From positions 7,281,575 to 7,345,574 of the forward strand of contig JACDQD010000005.1 in assembly GCA_019843655.1 (NCBI GenBank): a stretch of DNA of 64,000 nt, in the 5' to 3' direction. Source of the stretch: Lethocerus indicus (taxonomy: Eukaryota > Arthropoda > Insecta > Hemiptera > Belostomatidae). Below, one piece after another: positions 59,957-64,000 of the stretch. The notes under the pieces were generated by a model. It was given only the letters and a program-made list of their open reading frames with translations, was not told the origin of the DNA and did not search any database. Both the position numbers and the translations under genes were made by a program. Numbering within the stretch: position 1 is the stretch's first letter; each line of letters opens with the position of its first letter.

Positions 59957-62900
59957 ACTTATAATATACGATACTTAATAGAAGAAAGTAAAATATAAAA
60001 CGGTACGGGATCCTGGAATAAATCTTAGGTCTTATTCAAAGGGCAATAGGATGTGAAGGGGGGAAGTGTGGATGTGGGGATGCGGTTCATAATTTATCTG
60101 GATGACACGAGTCGCCCTTTCACAAGTGCAAAAAAAGAAGAAAATGAAAAAAGAAATGAAATAGGGTTTTCTCCCCCAATGCGAAAGTCCTAGTCGGAAA
60201 AAAGATGGCACAGCACTCCGGCCTATTTACACCCAATAAGATATAACCCTTTGAAAAGAAATGAAATTTCACTGCTTCAATTAAAGCCAAAATTCGTTTA
60301 AACAGTTCCGCCATTAAGCAACGGTTTCTCCCGTACTAGCAACGACAATAACTATAGAGAATTATGGCTATAGTAACTAAAGAATGAAAATTTAAAAAAA
60401 TCTTGTTGTTACTCATAACAATAGATAATTAATGAACAATGAGATAATTTTAAACCTTTCCTAACACTAAAAGGTTTCTTACTTTTTTCACTTTGCAATT
60501 ATTTTGGTCTCTCTTCGGATTTTTTCAAACGAAATTTGTATTTTGAAATTCTTCTAGTTTCTTTCCAACACCTGTTTCTGTTCAACTTATCTCGAGTATC
60601 GGACTAACGAGGCTCACATTTCAAACGCTAGAGTACCTTATTTCTTTCTCTATTTTTTGTTTTTCGCATTGCCGCTATCGCGCCGGTGCAAAACAGCAGT
60701 TGAAACATACATTTAAACCAGCCTGCTCCTCGACAAAAGAGTCAGAACAAAAAAAAACATGCTTTGTTCGTCTCCGAAAAGCGCCTTTTTTTTTATTAAA
60801 GGCAGCACATAATGCTAAAGAGACGTTAAACATGTTTTACTCTCAGCTAAATCTCGACAACAAACTCAAAGAGTACAATTTCGTTCCCACTGTGGCCAAC
60901 ATCAAAGGAGGCTGCAGTCAGGGGCCCCAAAGATATGTACAATGCCAAAACTCCCGTTCGCTTCTTACATATCATTCAAATAGCCTAAATCTATAAACCG
61001 TACAATAAGATATTTAAACAAGATAGTTAAACAGTTGTTGGAAGATTCCTTAGAGGAATATTAGTTTAAAATGTATCAAAATATTTTTTATACTAACTCC
61101 ATTAATACCTCTGCACGTATTTACCACACTTGTTATTTACCTTTAAAGATGCACACCATTACACGCTTTTAATCAGTAAATAAATAGAAATTTATGGAAA
61201 TTGAGTTGTCAAACTCATTTCTGTATTTTCACGTTATGTAATCCTTCAGTCCCCACGCTGTGATTTCGCATAACTGTAGGATCCGGTTTCAGTTTCTCGT
61301 TATTGTCACTAAAATTTCGTCAGCGGGTACCTGCTGAGTGGGTACGGCTGAAGGCATGATGATTCTCATTAATTGAACAACGATGGCGAGAGGCCGGACA
61401 CGACCAAATCGGAGAGTGGGAAACATCGCAGGAGTGACTATTTTTCAAACGCGGGAAAGGAGCAGAAGAAATATTGCTGTCATCAGTTGACTATCGGGAA
61501 TTGCAGCAGGAGCCTGCCCACTGCCAGATAGGCTGGACTAGAGAGAAACAATATATCAAGAAACAGTAAGTCGTGAAATTACTCCTAACCTAAATTATTG
61601 TCTAATTTCACTTTCTGGGTTAGGGACGGAGGGTTGTCGTTCTGTCCCCAGGGGCAGACGTGTGGGGCCTTCTGGCCGGTCGTAAAACTCGGGGCACTAT
61701 TAAATCAAAAGCCGACGTTTAGTGTAACGCCCGGCTTTTATACTTATTGCAAACCCTTGGCCCCCGTCACCCCATAGCACATACCGTCCAATGTGCCTAT
61801 CCACAAAACCCTCTAAATGCCAATCCATCATTCCCGCTTAAAAGAGTAATTTGTAATAACGATTTTATTAACTTTCTTCGATTATAAGCACATTGCTCCT
61901 TTTCACTGTTGTACAGAAAAAAGTCAGAATCAAAAAGTAACCGTGGAGGCGACGTGTACTCGCTATACAAATCAGGGTAATAATTATGACGTTATATATA
62001 TAATCTTATAGAATACAAATATTATACATATAGATATAATGACCAACACAATATAGCAAGGGCAGCGAAATGTTTCATTGGGTATCATTCATTTTATAAA
62101 TATCATAATATCTGCGATACAACACACTACCTAGTTTTCCTTCCCCTCTGTAGGCCATGTCTTATGACGTGGAACCGCTCTCTCACAAACCGGAATATAA
62201 CTACGCACAGTTACTGCGGACAGCATTGGAAAAAAAACCCAACAAGAAACAAGAATAAATCGCAACGAATTATAGGCTAGGTAAATGTCCTTGTTGAAGA
62301 TTGCCGCCACGTTGCACAATTCAGAGAAAAACTCACCACCTGTTGGCCGCTACACGCTTTTCCCTCTTACTCTCTATCTATCAATATCAATCTGACAATC
62401 GATCATAGTTGGACTTTCGTAGCATTGAAAAATAAGGCCGCAGACGTCACGGAACTAGATCGGTGTCAAATGCTTAATTCAGATAAAACGTAATAAACCG
62501 ATAAACGTCGGCATAAGATAAACCGAACAGATAATAACCAAGAATCTTTTTTTCAGTATGTAACATACTGATATATTAATAGTGCAACTGGCCGAATTTG
62601 GTACGCCCTTAGGACCAAATAGGCGAGTAGAAACATTGTATAGAACATGGGGCGAGTGAAATTTCAAACCCCCCAGGACTCCCTCCGCAAAACCGTCTGT
62701 GAACTAGTAGTCATATCATAACCTTGTTCGCGAAAACGAGGAGACGGATAGAAAAAGTATGACACTGTGCACCCGTGCCAATTTAGTTTGTCTTATAAAA
62801 CAGGTCGTATTTCCTTCTAACCCCGTAGTCGTTTAACGAGACGTGCGTAAAAAGAAAGCGGACAAAAACTGCCGGAAACCCAGACTTTCCTTTCGAATAA

Positions 62901-64000
62901 TATTTATTTACGACAGCCCTATAAAAAAAAACTTTTATGAGCTCCGACGACGCACACGTCTCCCCCGCCTCCGTGCAAGATGAAATTGCTTGCGGAAACT
63001 TCAAAGTCAAGTTGCCCCGGGAGTTACCGGGTTTATTTAGAATTTGGCGAATGGAGTTTCGTGAAGAAGTGAACTTTTCTTTGTGCCGAAGCCCCGCTTA
63101 TTTGGTTGGACCGAGGGGGTCCACCGCCTCCCACGGTATGGAAACTTTGGTGACCGCGAAATTTTCTGACCCCCAGTCACTTTGGAAGCGTTTGAAAGTT
63201 ATAAAGCGGTCCGAACAAATTACTCTAATCACCCTAAGTAACCTATTTGGTACCGCGGTGCTAACTGCACATGCAATCCGACTACGGCGTAAATCAATAG
63301 CGGTGGTTAATGTAAACAGATCTACAGTAGTTCAGTGAAATGCTCGACTGAAATATGATAAAGACTTATTACCCCTAATTAGTGGGCTGGAGTTACATGA
63401 TCTCCTCTCGTAATCAAATAAAACATACAGCTGTACGAAAATTTGTTGGCCTTTGTTGAAAGCGATATCTCAATTCTTAGCCGAAAGTGATTTTCGGATT
63501 TAATTTCTTTAAATAAATCACCCAAACGTAAAACTTTTCACCTCCAGGCAAAGATTGGCATTATGTAAACTATCGGTTATTTATAAATTAAATTGAATTT
63601 TACATTTATTTTGCATCACGTTTCGGGCATCACGCGAAATATAACTGTTGGCTAATCAGTTTTACCAATTTATAAAAGGGATTGAATGGCTTTTAAAATG
63701 ATTAGTGGTCACGAACAAAAGTAACCAATTTTACCCATTAATTCTTTTTTTTAACAAATACTCTATGCTTTGTTTCTGGTGAATGAAATGCAGACCACCG
63801 AATTAACATTTTTCGATACAAAAAGAATGTCTATAGTACGTAACTTATAATAGGTGCATGATTTAATGGCCAGACTGAACATTATGAAATCTAAATTAAT
63901 AAACAAATATCGATTGAAATTGCGATATAAATAATAAGTGACTATTATATATAATGGCTTAATAGAAATATCCATTTATGCAATAAAATATGTTACAGAA
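59957..64000. other. AT-rich non-coding stretch to the window end
   Basis: ORFs at 60700-60996 (98 codons), 62783-63010 (minus) and 62937-63338 (133 codons, in a GC-richer patch) show no recognised domain. The last two partly overlap on opposite strands. Compact hairpins are at 60351-60374 (ACTATAG/CTATAGT), 62553-62571 and 63481-63497 (CCGAAA/TTTCGG). Nothing else is supported. Confidence 0.45.
62553..62571. repeat. 8-bp stem, 3-nt loop hairpin
   Basis: TCAGTATG and CATACTGA are exact reverse complements around TAA. A T run (62547-62553) precedes it on the plus strand. Isolated. Confidence 0.7.

Noticed and set aside
62937..63338. Plus ORF of 133 codons
   Set aside because: Located in a GC-richer patch. 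No domain, signal peptide or clear splice context. Kept as unproven.
1..64000. CRISPR arrays, bacterial operons, rRNA, snRNA or phage genes
   Set aside because: No regularly spaced identical repeats with unique spacers, no ORF clusters and no conserved RNA signatures. The DNA has eukaryotic simple-repeat character.

Overview
The window reads as non-coding nuclear DNA from an animal, most likely an invertebrate. It has no prokaryotic gene layout: no run of adjacent ORFs and no operons. The longest ATG-started ORF is 149 codons, and it lies in a strongly base-skewed G-rich tract. Three things point to a metazoan genome: many simple repeats ((TA)n, (CA)n, (GA)n, (CTC)n), one decayed non-LTR retrotransposon (LINE) 3' end carrying a WLGHVRR reverse-transcriptase tail motif, and a mosaic of AT-rich stretches and short GC-richer blocks. 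CG dinucleotides are plentiful by eye, especially in the GC-richer blocks. That fits an invertebrate better than a CpG-depleted vertebrate, but I did not count them and cannot name a species. No protein-coding gene, rRNA, tRNA, snRNA, known microRNA or CRISPR array could be supported. The window may be intergenic or lie inside a long intron; the sequence alone does not decide.

Layout. 1-5.5 kb is AT-rich, with a GC-richer block at about 2.58-3.20 kb and a small three-copy hairpin cluster at 4.32 kb. 5.5-10 kb has a pyrimidine tract, CA repeats, a CCA/CA compound repeat and a GAA run. 12.5-14.3 kb is the most structured early part: a 77-nt nested inverted repeat, a CA repeat, a 37-nt hairpin, the LINE relic and a TG repeat. 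At 16.0-16.3 kb two copies of a 57-bp element lie 256 bp apart at about 81 percent identity. 20.4-20.65 kb combines two CACTTGA motifs with a CTATAAATAG (TATA/MEF2-type) sequence. 26.07 and 35.49 kb hold G-quadruplex-type tracts. 32.4-33.1 kb and 38.9-39.3 kb are the most obvious GC-rich blocks, the second with mutually exclusive G5/C5 hairpins. (TA)n arrays lie at 22.3, 35.7, 47.75 and 53.2 kb; the one at 47.75 kb sits between perfect 12-bp inverted repeats. At 59.9 kb an 11-bp and an 8-bp perfect inverted repeat are nested in a 72-nt unit. The rest holds nothing I can name.

No gene set acts together here, and I found no convincing new multi-gene system. The best leads are the two nested inverted repeats (12553-12629 and 59885-59956), the hairpin-flanked TA array at 47.7 kb, the 57-bp duplicated element at 16 kb and the possible cis-regulatory cluster at 20.4-20.65 kb. 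No computation was run: repeats and palindromes were found by reading, so others may have been missed, and chance expectation was judged only roughly.
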